From [Mycoplasma] phocae (GTDB lineage: Bacteria > Bacillota_I > Bacilli_A > Mycoplasmatales > Metamycoplasmataceae), in the NCBI RefSeq assembly GCF_003332325.1, contig NZ_CP029295.1, positions 620,001 to 684,000 of the forward strand: a stretch of 64,000 nt of DNA, given 5' to 3'. Position numbers and translations under genes: made by a program. Positions 47,461 through 57,845 of the stretch are shown here, one piece after another. A model generated the notes under the pieces. The model was not told the DNA's origin. It made no database searches and worked only from the letters and a program-made list of their open reading frames with translations. Position 1 is the stretch's first letter; every line of letters starts with the position of its first letter.

Positions 47461-49710
47461 ATGATGCAAGAGTATTCGACAATACAAGGCTATTTTACAA
47501 AAATACTATGAATATCTGAAAAAGGTGATGTAGTAATTTGTAGTTTTAAAATCCAAAAAAATGATGTTCTTAACCATGTTATGACAAATAAATTTAATTC
47601 CATATCGGTTATTTTTAAAAATAATTTATTTAATTTACAAGAAATAATTTTAGATGAAAAAATTTATCAAATTCAAGTTCTAGCTAATAAATTTTCAAAA
47701 TATCCAAATAGCTATACCGCCAAAAGTATCTCACATGTTAAAGAAAACGATAATTACAAAGTTAACTACATTGTAAAATTTCTTAAGAGCGCAAATTTTC
47801 GGGGTATTGGTGAAGAAAAATCATGGGCTATTGTTAATGACCTTGGAGTAGATGCTATATCAAAGATTATTAATGATGATTCAATTGATTATAAAAAATA
47901 TAACATTTCTGAGGAGAACTGAAAACAGGCTAAAGAATTTTTAATTGAAAATCCACAATTAGTTGAAGATCAGCTGCTATTTCTTAAATTAAATTTAAGT
48001 CCTTCACTTTATGAAATAATTTTAAAACAGTTTTTAACTTTGAATATTTTCATTGAAAAATATAAAGAAAACTTCTATAAGTTTTTTTTGGAAAATAAAA
48101 AAGTTAAATTAGATGATATCGATAAACTAAGTACTCATTTTAATTATCCAAATCATCCTTTTAAAAAAGCAACACATGTTTATAAGGCGATTTCAGATTA
48201 TTTTTTTAGTTCAGGAAATACAAGAATTAAAAAAAATGAAGTCCATGAAACACTTGCAAAAAATATTAGTTATGACCCTAATTGACCACGTGATAAAAAA
48301 GAATTTTCTGATTCAATTAATTTGCTAATTGAAGATTTCTATTTAATAGAATTAAATTATGATGGTGAAATATTCTTAACTACTAAAGAAATATATGAAA
48401 TGGAAAAATATATTATTGAAAGGTTAGTTGCAATTAATCACAAAAGTAAATTAATTCCTATTCCATTTAAGGATAGTAGAAAATATCATGACCTACAATT
48501 AAAGGCAATCACATCAGCATTATCAGAAAAACTAGTTTTAATTACAGGAAGTCCCGGCACTGGTAAGACCTTAATAACTAATGAAATTATTAACCAACTA
48601 CTAACAAAATACCATGAAAAAGATATTGCTGTTGTTACTCCAACCGGAAGAGCTACAATTAACATAAATAATCAACAGAGAAAACTAAAAGCATCTACAA
48701 TTCACAGTTTTCTTGAATGAGATCCGGAAAATGACCGATTTAATGTAAATGAAAATTATCCAAAGAACATCGAATGTTTAATAATAGATGAATTTTCTAT
48801 GGTAAGTGTTGATATATTTTTTTCACTTTTAAAAGGTCTTAATAAAAGATATTTAAAAAAAATTATTTTAGTAGGTGATAAAGATCAACTGCCAGCAATT
48901 GGACCAGGATATCTAATTAATGATTTCATTGAAAATAAGATTTTTAACACCATTTTTCTAAGTAAAATTTACCGCCAATCAGAAAATTACGAAATTATTA
49001 AAGACGCTATTAGTATTAATAGTGGCAAATGGCCTAAATTTGACGGTAAAAGTTCACAATTTATTGAAACCAAAAGAGAGAAATTAAAAGAAAAAATAAA
49101 GGAATATATTGAAAAATTGCTAGAAACGGGGTATACTAAGCGCGATATCGCAATTTTAAGTCCAATTTATAATTATGATACAGGAATAGATGAAATTAAT
49201 GATTGTATTAGTGACTTTTATCGCAATTTAGAAAAACAAGAAATCATAAAATACCGTGAAAAAAATTATGCGATAGATGACAAAATTATTAATTTAACTA
49301 ACGACCCAAAAGCAAAAATTTTTAACGGAGAAATTGGGTATATTTCTAAGTTTACTTTAGAGAATAAAAAAAATAGTTCTGAAAAATTACTAACTCATAT
49401 CTCTGTAGATTTTGAAGATAGTGAAAAAACAGTTACTTTTAGTAGATCAGATTTCTTAGCAAACACTTATCCAGCTTACTGTACTAGTGTCCATAAATAT
49501 CAAGGCAGTGAATGTAAAGCTGTTATTATTGTACTATTTTCTGAAGCAAAACGCTTACTAAGTAAAAAGTTAATTTATACTGCAATAACCCGGGCAAAAA
49601 ATTATAGTGTTATATTGGGAGAAAAAGAAGCATTAATAGAAGGAATACAAAATGATGGTGATTCAAAAAGAATTACAAATATTTCAAAATTATGAAATGA
49701 GGTTAAATAA
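47461..49710 (+). CDS. RecD2-like superfamily 1 DNA helicase
   Basis: The gene encodes 749 aa. An N-terminal region with helix-hairpin-helix-like NFRGIGEEKSWAIVNDLG is followed by the SF1B motor: Walker A ITGSPGTGKT (~residue 363), VVTPTGRA (motif Ia), CLIIDEFSMV (motif II), VGDKDQLPAIGPG (motif III), SKIYRQSE (motif IV), TSVHKYQGSECKAVIIV (motif V) and LIYTAITRAK (motif VI). This is the stand-alone RecD2 (YrrC) type, a 5'-3' helicase in DNA repair, not the RecBCD subunit. There is no Shine-Dalgarno before ATG 47461, and AAAATTATATTAAT immediately precedes it, suggesting a leaderless mRNA. Its stop overlaps pth by one base. Confidence 0.93.
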
Positions 49711-50261
49711 TGAAACTTATTGTTGGACTAGGTAATCCTGGTAGCGAATATGCAAAAACTAGACATAATGTCGGATTTTTAACAATTGATAAAATTGCTG
49801 AAAAATTACAAATTCAACTTTCGGAAAAAAAATTTAATGGGATATTTTTTAAAGATAAGGAAGTTATAATTGCTAAACCACTAACCTTTATGAATAAAAG
49901 TGGAGAATTTGTTAAATCAATAATAGAATATTATGATATTGCTCTAAGTGATGTGTTAATTGTTTATGATGATTTAGATCTACCTCTAGGTCAAGCAGCT
50001 ATTAAACAAAGCGGTTCATCTGGCGGCCATCGAGGAATGAAAGATATTATTGAAAAATTAAATACTCAAGATATCAAAAGAATTAAAATTGGAATTGGAA
50101 GAGGAGAAAACGTTATTGATTATGTGCTAGGCAAATTTAGTTTTGAAGATTATAACATCATTTCAAAATTAATTGACAAAGCGGCCGATGCCATTATCTC
50201 ATTCATTTCTAATGATATTCGTTTTGTAATGAACAAATTTACAGGCAAATTATATGAATAA
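49710..50261 (+). CDS. pth: Peptidyl-tRNA hydrolase
   Basis: This 183 aa enzyme frees tRNA from peptidyl-tRNAs dropped from stalled ribosomes. Typical text: MKLIVGLGNPGSEYAKTRHNVGF (with catalytic His), KPLTFMNKSGEFV, DVLIVYDDLDLPLGQ, SGGHRGMKDIIEKL and RIKIGIGRG. It overlaps recD2 by one base upstream and tilS by 8 bp downstream, forming a recD2-pth-tilS operon. Confidence 0.97.
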   Translation: MKLIVGLGNPGSEYAKTRHNVGFLTIDKIAEKLQIQLSEKKFNGIFFKDKEVIIAKPLTFMNKSGEFVKSIIEYYDIALSDVLIVYDDLDLPLGQAAIKQSGSSGGHRGMKDIIEKLNTQDIKRIKIGIGRGENVIDYVLGKFSFEDYNIISKLIDKAADAIISFISNDIRFVMNKFTGKLYE

Positions 50262-51189
50262 AAATTTCACTAATGTTGCACGAAATAAATTAATAGAAGA
50301 ATTTAATAAATATAACATTGACATTTCAAAAAAAATATTAATTGGTGTTAGTGGCGGTCCTGATTCAATGTGGTTACTTAATTTAATTAAGGATTTTAAT
50401 ATTGTAGTTGCTCACGTAAATTACAATAAACGTTATGATTCACATTATGATCAAAAATTAGTAGAGTCATTTTGCCAAGAAAATGACATCAATTTAGAAG
50501 TTCTATCAATTAACCATAATAATAATCTTGGTAATTTTCAAGATGAAGCTCGCAAGGAAAGATATCAATTTTACAAAAAAATATACGAACAATATCAATG
50601 TTCTTATTTATTACTTGCACATCAAAAGGATGATTTTCTAGAAACCGCCATAATGCAAAAGCAAGCTAATCGCCATCCGCTGTATTTTGGCATTAAAATA
50701 CAAAATCAACTGTATAACATGCAAATTTTTCGTCCTATGATTAATTTATGATGAAAAGACGAAATTAAAGAATTCTGCCAACAAAATAGTATTTTGTTTG
50801 CAACTGATTACACAAATGATCTACCGATTTATTCTCGCAATAAAATTCGTTTATCACTAAAATCACATGACAAACAAAGCAAAGAAAATTTATTTCATGA
50901 GTATTTAGATAAAAATCTGAAACTAACTAAAATTGCAAATCAGGTTCAAATAATTTATCAAAATTGAGAGCAAACCGGATTTTGTTGTGATTTTTTGAGA
51001 AATTTAGATTTTTCACTTAATTATTTAATTTATTATCTAATCCATAGAAAATATAAAAATATAAAATTAACTACAAATAAGATTAATTTAATTAATCAAT
51101 TCTTACTTTCCGAAAATCGAAGCAAAGTTTTTAAATTGAATGAAAAAAATTATTTAATTAAGAAAAAAAATCATTTATTATTCAATTAG
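50254..51189 (+). CDS. tilS: tRNA(Ile)-lysidine synthase
   Basis: TilS converts C34 of the CAU-anticodon tRNA-Ile to lysidine so that it reads AUA, a very common codon in AT-rich genomes. It has 311 aa, short for the family. The N-terminal PP-loop ATPase has ILIGVSGGPDSMWLL, VVAHVNYNKR and the later YLLLAHQKDDFLET. The C-terminal substrate-recognition domain is reduced, ending KKKNHLLFN. The start lies within the end of pth. ftsH follows, the usual tilS-ftsH neighbourhood of Firmicutes and mollicutes. Confidence 0.94.
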
Positions 51190-51262
51190 CGTTTCATCGT
51201 ATAACTTTTTTTTATTATTTATTTTATAATTTATTAATTAAAAACAAAAAGAAAGGAAAAAA

Positions 51263-53458
51263 ATGAACCCTAATACACCAAAAAAATCTCGTAAACCGCT
51301 TGGTTTTATGACGATATTTTTGATAATTGCTGCTATTGTTGCAGTTATCGTAATTGGTTTGATAATTAGTGATTTTGTTAGAAGTTCGTTAACTAACTAT
51401 AAAGACATTAATTTTCTGAAGAAAGTTATCACTGAAACTTCAAAAAGTCAAATAGACAATACCTATATATCTTCATGGGTAGAGAATGCTTATAGCGGTA
51501 CATTAACAATTACACTACAGTCCACGGATAGCGGCTTTTTAAGAGAGATTACCGGAAATCCCAACTTTAGAGGACAACAGTATGTATTTACTTATGCATT
51601 CGGAGATTTTTCTGGAATCACTGAATTACATAGATCAGTAGTGGTATGAGCGGGTGGAAGTCCCGACGTATTATCATATAATGATGCTGTTGCAAAATGT
51701 GTTGAGTTTGCCGGAAATAATGCTGGAAGAGTTCAATTTGCTCTACCTCCACAACAAGGAATCTTCCAAAGATATATCCTACCCGCGATCACAATCTTAT
51801 TCTTAATAGCAATTATTTTGAATATTTTTTCATGACAAAGATCTATGCAAGGGAGGGACGGCATTGCCGGAACTTTCAATTCAAGATCAGTTGCCCAAAG
51901 AGTTTATACTAACAAAAAATTCTCTGATATTGCTGGAAATGAAGAAGTAAAAGAAGAAGTTGTTGAATTAGTAGATTATTTAAAAAACCCTAAAAAATAT
52001 GATGCCGCCGGAGCAAGAATTCCAAAAGGAATTTTACTAGGTGGCCCCCCAGGAACAGGAAAAACTTTACTTGCAAAAGCAACCGCCGGAGAAGCAAATG
52101 TACCTTTCTATTTCATTTCTGCATCAAACTTTGTAGAAATGTTTGTGGGACTAGGAGCTAAGAGAGTCCGTGATATGTTTAAAGAAGCACGTGAAAATGC
52201 TCCAGCAATTATTTTTATTGATGAATTAGACGCCGTTGGACGTTCAAGAGGAGCTGGAATCGGTGGTGGTAATGATGAAAGAGAACAAACTCTAAATCAA
52301 TTACTAGTTGAAATGGATGGTATTAAAGAAAATAGTGGAATTCTAATCATGGCAGCTACCAATAGAACCGATGTTTTAGACCCTGCCTTACTAAGACCTG
52401 GACGTTTCGATAGAACTATTACTGTTTCACTTCCTGACATCAAAGAAAGAGAAGCAATTCTTAAATTACACGCTCGTGGTAAAAGAATTGACTCATCAGT
52501 AAACTTTGCTCAAGTTGCAAGAAGAACACCAGGATTTTCAGGTGCACAACTTGAAAATGTTATTAACGAGGCATCACTTCTAAGTGTTAGAGAAAGAACC
52601 AATGTGATTACCATTGCTCAAATTGATGAGGCAATTGACCGGGTAATGGCAGGTCCTGCTAAAAAATCAAGAACAATTTCTGAAAAAGAAAATATTTCTG
52701 TGGCTTACCACGAAGCCGGACATGCTGTTGTTGGTTTAAAAATTAAAGGCGGAAATAAAGTTCAAAAAATTACCATTATTCCACGGGGAAGAGCTGGTGG
52801 ATATAACCTTATGATGCCAGAAGAAGAAAAATACAATCATTCTAAATCTGAATTAATTTCAATTATTACTTCATTTATGGGTGGTAGAGTAGCGGAAGCT
52901 ATTATCTATGGAGCCGATAATGTTTCAACCGGAGCTAGTGACGATATTGCTAAGGCAACTGGAATTGCTAGAAAAATGGTAACTGAATGAGGACTTTCTG
53001 ATTTAGGCCCAATTCAATATGAAGAAGATAATTCAAATCCATTTTTAGGTCGTGATTATATGAAAAATGCTTCATTCTCAAATAAAGTTGGTCAAGAAAT
53101 TGATGAAGAAATCAGAAAAATTATTCTAACTGCTGAGAAAAAAGCACATGAAATTATTTCGCAAAACCGTGAACTTTTAGAACTTATTAAAGACGCTTTA
53201 ATTATTAATGAAACTATTGTTGCTGAAGAAATTGAATATATTGAAAAACATATGAAACTTCCACCAGCAATGACTAAATCAAAAGAAAGCTTACAAAAAG
53301 AATATTCTGAAAGTGATTTTAATGAACTTTTCAACGAAGTGGCTGGTAAGAAAAAAATTACCGATGACAAATATGAAAATAAGTTAAATCAAGAATTAGA
53401 AAAACATAACATTGCTGATGTAGCAGATGATGACACTAGAAAAGAAGATGAAAATTAA
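51263..53458 (+). CDS. ftsH: ATP-dependent zinc metalloprotease FtsH
   Basis: This 731 aa membrane-anchored AAA+ protease removes damaged membrane and cytosolic proteins. TM1 is at residues ~16-37 ([20 protein letters not shown]), then an external domain of ~130 aa, and TM2 at ~172-192. Walker A is GPPGTGKT (~261-268), Walker [12 protein letters not shown], the second region of homology [20 protein letters not shown], and the zinc site HEAGH (His483, Glu484, His487), with a later Asp ligand region. The C-terminal ~60 residues are acidic and low complexity. AGAAAGGAAAAAAA precedes the ATG. A terminator follows at 53486. Confidence 0.97.
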
Positions 53459-53476
53459 AACCTAAATTAGGTCACA

Positions 53477-53540
53477 TAATTAGAGACACTCCAAGATAAG
53501 GAGTGTTTTTATGTTAAAACAATTTTTATTTAATAAAAAA
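53477..53540 (+). repeat. 64 bp direct repeat, left copy (includes ftsH terminator)
   Basis: The text AGACACTCC(A)AGATAAGGAG, TGTTTTTATGTTAAAACAAT and TTTTATTTAATAAAAAA recurs at 55933-55996 with two or three differences. ACACTCC (53486-53492) pairs with GGAGTGT (53500-53506) followed by TTTTTAT, so each copy is also a terminator: this one serves ftsH. Confidence 0.85.
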
Positions 53541-54293
53541 CTAAATTATTGCGAACTCACATATTACATATCAGCTTGGAGATGTCATGATTAAAATAGG
53601 TAAAAATTTTAAACACATTTTTAGATGATAATATTGCTTTTGCAAATCATTTGAAAATGCAGTTATATCATTATAAAATCATTCAATTTGATATAGATCT
53701 TATTACTTTTAAAATCTTTTTAGCGCGCATTTGTATTCCTAATAAACTACTTTACCAAGGGTTATATAAATTTGAAACTCTACTGTTTACCATTACTTTG
53801 AATAATTAACACTACAAAAAAATTATTCCTATAAATTTAACTACCAATTTTAACTTAATCAAACCATTAATAAATACAATCTTAGCATTAATAAATATGC
53901 AACAAAAATCAAATAGAAATTACCGCTAGTTAGTGAATGTATGGCAAATTGTTATACCACTTGATAATATAATTAATATTAATGACCTTATCAAAGACCA
54001 AAAAACTAATTTTGAATTAGAAAAAATTGATAAAAATGTTAATCGAGGAAATCTTAAATTTGATGCTAAATTAATAAAGATAATAAAAAAGTTTTAGTTA
54101 ATTTTAGCTTTTCTAAAAAGTTTTGTCGCCAACTAATTCTAAATATAAAACAAATAAATTTATTTGATAAGTATTTAAAAATAATAAAATGGTACCTTTT
54201 AATTATTGAAATAACAGTATTTTGATTAATTATTATTCCATTTTTTTATCATAATAAGGAAAAAAATCTTAATAACAAACTATCAAATAAATA
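53541..54293 (+). pseudogene. Decayed gene with C-terminal membrane segment
   Basis: No intact gene lies here, but consecutive open stretches appear in shifting plus-strand frames: LNTFLDDNIAFANHLK onward (about 53620-53808), VWQIVIPLDNIININDLIKD (about 53940-54098) and VLVNFSFSKKFCRQLI ending in a hydrophobic span WYLLIIEITVFWLIIIPFFY (about 54090-54293). The left repeat also opens with a possible start MLKQFLFNKK. The stretches read like one frameshifted gene. No family is recognised. It lies between the 64 bp direct repeats. Confidence 0.4.
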
Positions 54294-54744
54294 AATTGGC
54301 ATAATAAAACAAATACTAAAAAAATCCTATAAATAAATATTTAAAAATATCTTCTATTCTTTTTAATTTTTGAATAAAAGATATTTTTTTCTCAATGAAA
54401 ATTTAATTTATGATCTTAAATAAAATTGAATAAAAAGTTTTAAAATTAAAACAAATTAGGAAATAAAATATAACCAATTGGTTAGGTTAATAATTTACTT
54501 TAAAAAATACGATTAAATTTGCTAATAAATAAATGTTATGGTTTTTTATAGTTGTTATTTTGTATAAATAATGTTGATAAATTAAATTACTTTATTAATA
54601 ATTATTAATAAAATTACTAAAATTGACAATTAAATGTTCAAAAAAGGATAAAAAATGATAAAAATTTCACTATATTTTCTCTTTTTTAATAATATTGATG
54701 TGGCTTATAATATAATTTCCTTCATAAATTGAAAGGAAAATACA
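54294..54744. other. AT-rich upstream region of the third lipoprotein
   Basis: This is non-coding and strongly A/T-rich. A -10-like TATAAT lies at about 54709-54714, ~30 bp before the lipoprotein ATG, and the ribosome binding site is GAAAGGAAAATACA. I see nothing else in it. Confidence 0.5.
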
Positions 54745-55893
54745 ATGACAAAGAAAAATTTTAAGTGATGAATTGCTTTACCAACAGTGGTAACAGTCAT
54801 TCCTTTAATTGCAGCTGCATGTGACAAAAATAATAATAAAATGATTGATGATGGAAAAATATCTAGCCCAGATAGTGGTAGTCAAGATATAAATAAAATT
54901 CCTGATAATATGCCTAAAGGCAACGACCAAAATGATGGTAATAAAAACATGCAAAATGACCCTAAAAAACCAGATGGTATGAATGAAAATAATAATGGGC
55001 AATCAAATGGTAATGAAAAGATGGAAAATGATCCTAAGAAGCCAGATGTTATGGGTGATAATAAAAACATGCAAAATGATTCGATAAAACCAGATGGTAT
55101 GAATGAAAATAATAATGGGCAATCAAATGGTAATGAAAAGATGGAAAATGATCCTAATAAGCCAGATGTTATGGGTGACAATAACGGGGAAAATAATGAG
55201 ACCCTCACTCCTCCTAATAAAAACGGTATGAAAGACCAAGGCAAAAATGATGAAAGTATGAATGAACCCGATGAAAATCAAATAAAAGAGTATGAAAAAG
55301 AGAGTTTATATCTAAATTTATTCTTTCTAGATTATTATTTGCTTTCGGGGGAACAATTAAAAAAAGTTCTAATTAATGACTATTTTGATGAAATAGGAAC
55401 TATTATAAAAAAATTAATTCAGTTGGATAATGATTCAAATATTTTGTTTGATTTCGGATTAAAATTTAATATGGAATTAAGAGAAATTGTTGACAAATTG
55501 AATAATGAAATTTCAGATAGCGAAACCAATAGATTGGTGAGCATTACAAATGAAAACGGAAAATATAAGAAATTTTTGGCACATATTAAAATGAAGAATT
55601 CTATGTTTTTAGAAAAATTTCAGAAACATGGAGGTCAAGAATACATAAAGGCCTTTACGGAATATTGAAAAAAATTAAAATATTTTTCAAAGAAAATTGA
55701 AAATTCTTATTTATTGTTATTTTATCCAGAATATTTAATTGCAAATTATCTTCTTACTGAAAAAGACAATAAATTTAAAGACTATGCTAGAGAAATTTCA
55801 AATATTTTTGGAAAATTAACAAACAAAAAAACAGAACTAACTGATAATGAAATAAAAAATATAGATTCATTTCTTGATAAAATTAAAAGATAA
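54745..55893 (+). CDS. Lipoprotein of 382 aa with 40-aa tandem repeats
   Basis: This prolipoprotein starts MTKKNFKWWIALPTVVTVIP and has the lipobox IAAAC. The N-terminal segment is nearly the same as that of the lipoprotein at 2603-3409. A long Asn/Asp/Gly/Met/Pro stalk (residues ~28-175) contains a 40-residue unit (KNMQND, then PDGMNENNNGQSNGNEKMEN) twice, encoded by a 120 bp tandem repeat. The rest is helical (YLNLFFLDYYLLSGEQLKK to FLDKIKR). Surface location is predicted; function is unknown. It is the third member of a family whose other two copies lie near the window start. Confidence 0.8.
54931..55170 (+). repeat. 120 bp tandem repeat in the lipoprotein stalk
   Basis: Two adjacent 120 bp units (ATAAAAACATGCAAAATGA at 54940 and 55060) differ at a few positions and encode a 40-aa repeat in frame. 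Length change by slippage would keep the frame. Confidence 0.9.
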
Positions 55894-55932
55894 TTTCTAA
55901 TATTAATTTAACTTAGACAATAAGCTATATTG

Positions 55933-55996
55933 CATAATTTAGACACTCCGAGATAAGGAGTGTTTTTATGTTAAAACAATTTTTATTTAATAAAAA
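55933..55996 (+). repeat. 64 bp direct repeat, right copy (lipoprotein terminator)
   Basis: This is a copy of 53477-53540. The hairpin ACACTCC (55943-55949) / GGAGTGT (55957-55963) with TTTTTAT ends the lipoprotein transcript. The sequence after the repeat differs from that after the left copy. Confidence 0.85.
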
Positions 55997-56280
55997 ATAA
56001 AATAAATTAATTGCAAAAATTAAATTAGAAATTGCTTTAATGGTTTTAATTATTGATAATAAATATCGCTATGAAAAATAGAAGTATAATCTCACTAATA
56101 TGTAAAATCAAATCTAAAAGTAAAAAACTTTCTATAAAAAACCAGCCAACAATTAATGTCAATTAGTGGATAATCATTAGAAAATAGCGACTCAAAATAT
56201 TTACTTGTGAATCTGCGGCAGAAAATATTAATTTCATAAAATACAACAATTTAGAAATAATACAAAAAAATAGATTATAA
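55997..56280. other. AT-rich stretch with short coding remnant
   Basis: After the right repeat a short open stretch (IAKIKLEIALMVLIIDNKYR) can be read before stops. It may be a remnant related to the decayed gene at 53541. Otherwise I see nothing. Confidence 0.35.
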
Positions 56281-56284
56281 AAAT

Positions 56285-56310
56285 CCACACTGTGTTTTTA
56301 CACAATGTGG
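56285..56310. terminator. Terminator after the DUF402 gene
   Basis: CCACACTGTG (56285-56294), loop TTTTTA, CACAATGTGG (56301-56310); one mismatch in a 10 bp stem. It lies ~60 bp past the minus-strand gene. Confidence 0.6.
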
Positions 56311-56368
56311 AAGGCATTTAAATTATTTCACCTTGGTTAGTAAAATAAAAACCCTTTTATTTATATTT

Positions 56369-56983
56369 TTAAATATCGCCAGATTCAATTAACATTCTCG
56401 TAATATTATCAATTAGCTTCTTTGAAAAAATTCCGCTTTTAGCATAGTGTTGTTCCTGAAGAAAATCAAGTTCGTCATATATTCGATATATTAGTTTAAG
56501 TGGATATTTATACTCGGTAATGGATTTCTTAAAATCCTGTCAATCCACAACATTAAAATCTTTATCTACATAACTTTTAATATCAATATCAAAATCGATG
56601 TACTTAACAATTCCATCTTCAATATAAAAAGGACTTGCTAGATTAATATATATATAATTATCTTTTTTCTTATTTAAGGTGACAACGGCATTATAAAAGC
56701 GATTTTTAGCAAAGAAAAATAAAATCGGATCAGAAACAACTCAACTAATATTATCTTCTGCCACTTTGCTTTTAATTAACAAAATAACCACGAAGTCATC
56801 TAAATTAGCAACAATTTTTGCACCCTCATATTGACGGTATAATGTCCCGTCGTACTTAAATGCCTTTATCGAAGTAATTTGCCCCATTTCAAACAATTGA
56901 CGTTTGCAAAATTCATTTTCTTTCTTTGATTGGGGCAAGTCTTTTAAAAGGTCATTAAAGCTAGTAATTTCATTTTCTTCCAT
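56369..56983 (-). CDS. DUF402 family protein
   Basis: The gene encodes 204 aa after reading the UGA at 56741 as Trp. The region VVSDPILFFFAKNRFYNAVV, then YIYINLASPFYIEDGIVKYIDFDIDIK and VVDWQDFKK, matches the DUF402 barrel with its acidic D-F-D-x-D metal cluster. Characterised relatives are nucleoside di- or triphosphate phosphatases and an RNase E-like protein (FAU-1). Which activity applies here is unknown. The N-terminal half (YDGTLYRQYEGAKIVANLDD) is a beta-rich lead-in typical of the family. It is monocistronic and divergent from trmB. Confidence 0.75.
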
Positions 56984-57109
56984 AAAACTCCATCTTTATC
57001 CATAAATTCATTAACATTAGTAAAACATTAGTAATTAAATTATCAAAAAAATAACTTAACTATGATAAATAATATCAAAGAAAGCAATAAAAAATATATT
57101 ATTATATAT

Positions 57110-57721
57110 ATGAGACTTAGATTTAATAAAAATGCTGAAGAAATTATTAAAAACAGCAAATTTTCAATACAAGAATTACCTTATACTATAAGCAATGAAA
57201 CAGTTCTTGAAATTGGAATGGGAAAAGGCAGTATGCTATCAGAGCTTGCCAAAAATCATCCTAATATAACATATATTGGTTTAGAAAAATACTCAACTCC
57301 AGCTATGAGCGCAATAAAAAAAATTAATGAATTGCAACTAAATAATATGTACATTTTGGTAGCTGATGCTATCGAATTAGAGAAATATTTTAATGGTAAA
57401 TTTAAAACAATATGATTAACATTTTCTGATCCTTGACCAAAGAAAAGACACTTTAAAAGAAGACTTGTATATCGTGATTTTTTAAAACAATATGAAAAAC
57501 TTTTGGCAGAAGATGGTGTAATTTATTTCAAAAGTGATAACGAAGGATTATACAATTATGCTCTAGAAGAATTAGCTGAGTATCAAGCTAAAATTATCTA
57601 CAAATCTGAAGATTTTCATAATTGTGATTTTAATATTGAAAATTGTTTTACTGATTATGAAAGAAAATTTTATAATGAAGGTAAGGCAATTAAATTTATT
57701 GCATTTAGTTTTCAAAAATAG
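57110..57721 (+). CDS. trmB: tRNA (guanine-N7-)-methyltransferase
   Basis: TrmB makes m7G46 in the tRNA variable loop. From MRLRFNKNAEEII, the usual family N-terminus, it has 203 aa. The SAM site is VLEIGMGKGSMLSELA; IGLEKYSTPA and the catalytic-region LTFSDPWPKKRHFKRRLVY (with UGA Trp) are diagnostic. An in-frame ATG 48 bp upstream (57062) adds 16 residues without homology and has no ribosome binding site; I prefer 57110. Neither start has a Shine-Dalgarno, so a leaderless mRNA is possible. Confidence 0.92.
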
Positions 57722-57796
57722 AAATTTAGAGAAAACATTATCACTTAAAAGCAAAGTGTCAAAATGTTGGTTAAAAATAATGAATAATATTTTTGA

Positions 57797-57845
57797 TATA
57801 ATAGTAATTAAATAATGCTATTAACCAAAAAATGAAAGGCAACCT
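57797..57845 (+). promoter_or_regulatory. gyrA promoter and leader
   Basis: TATAAT at 57797-57802 is a clear -10 box, ~44 bp before the gyrA ATG. GAAAGG lies ~8 nt before the ATG as ribosome binding site. The trmB end is just upstream, so gyrA has its own promoter. Confidence 0.6.
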
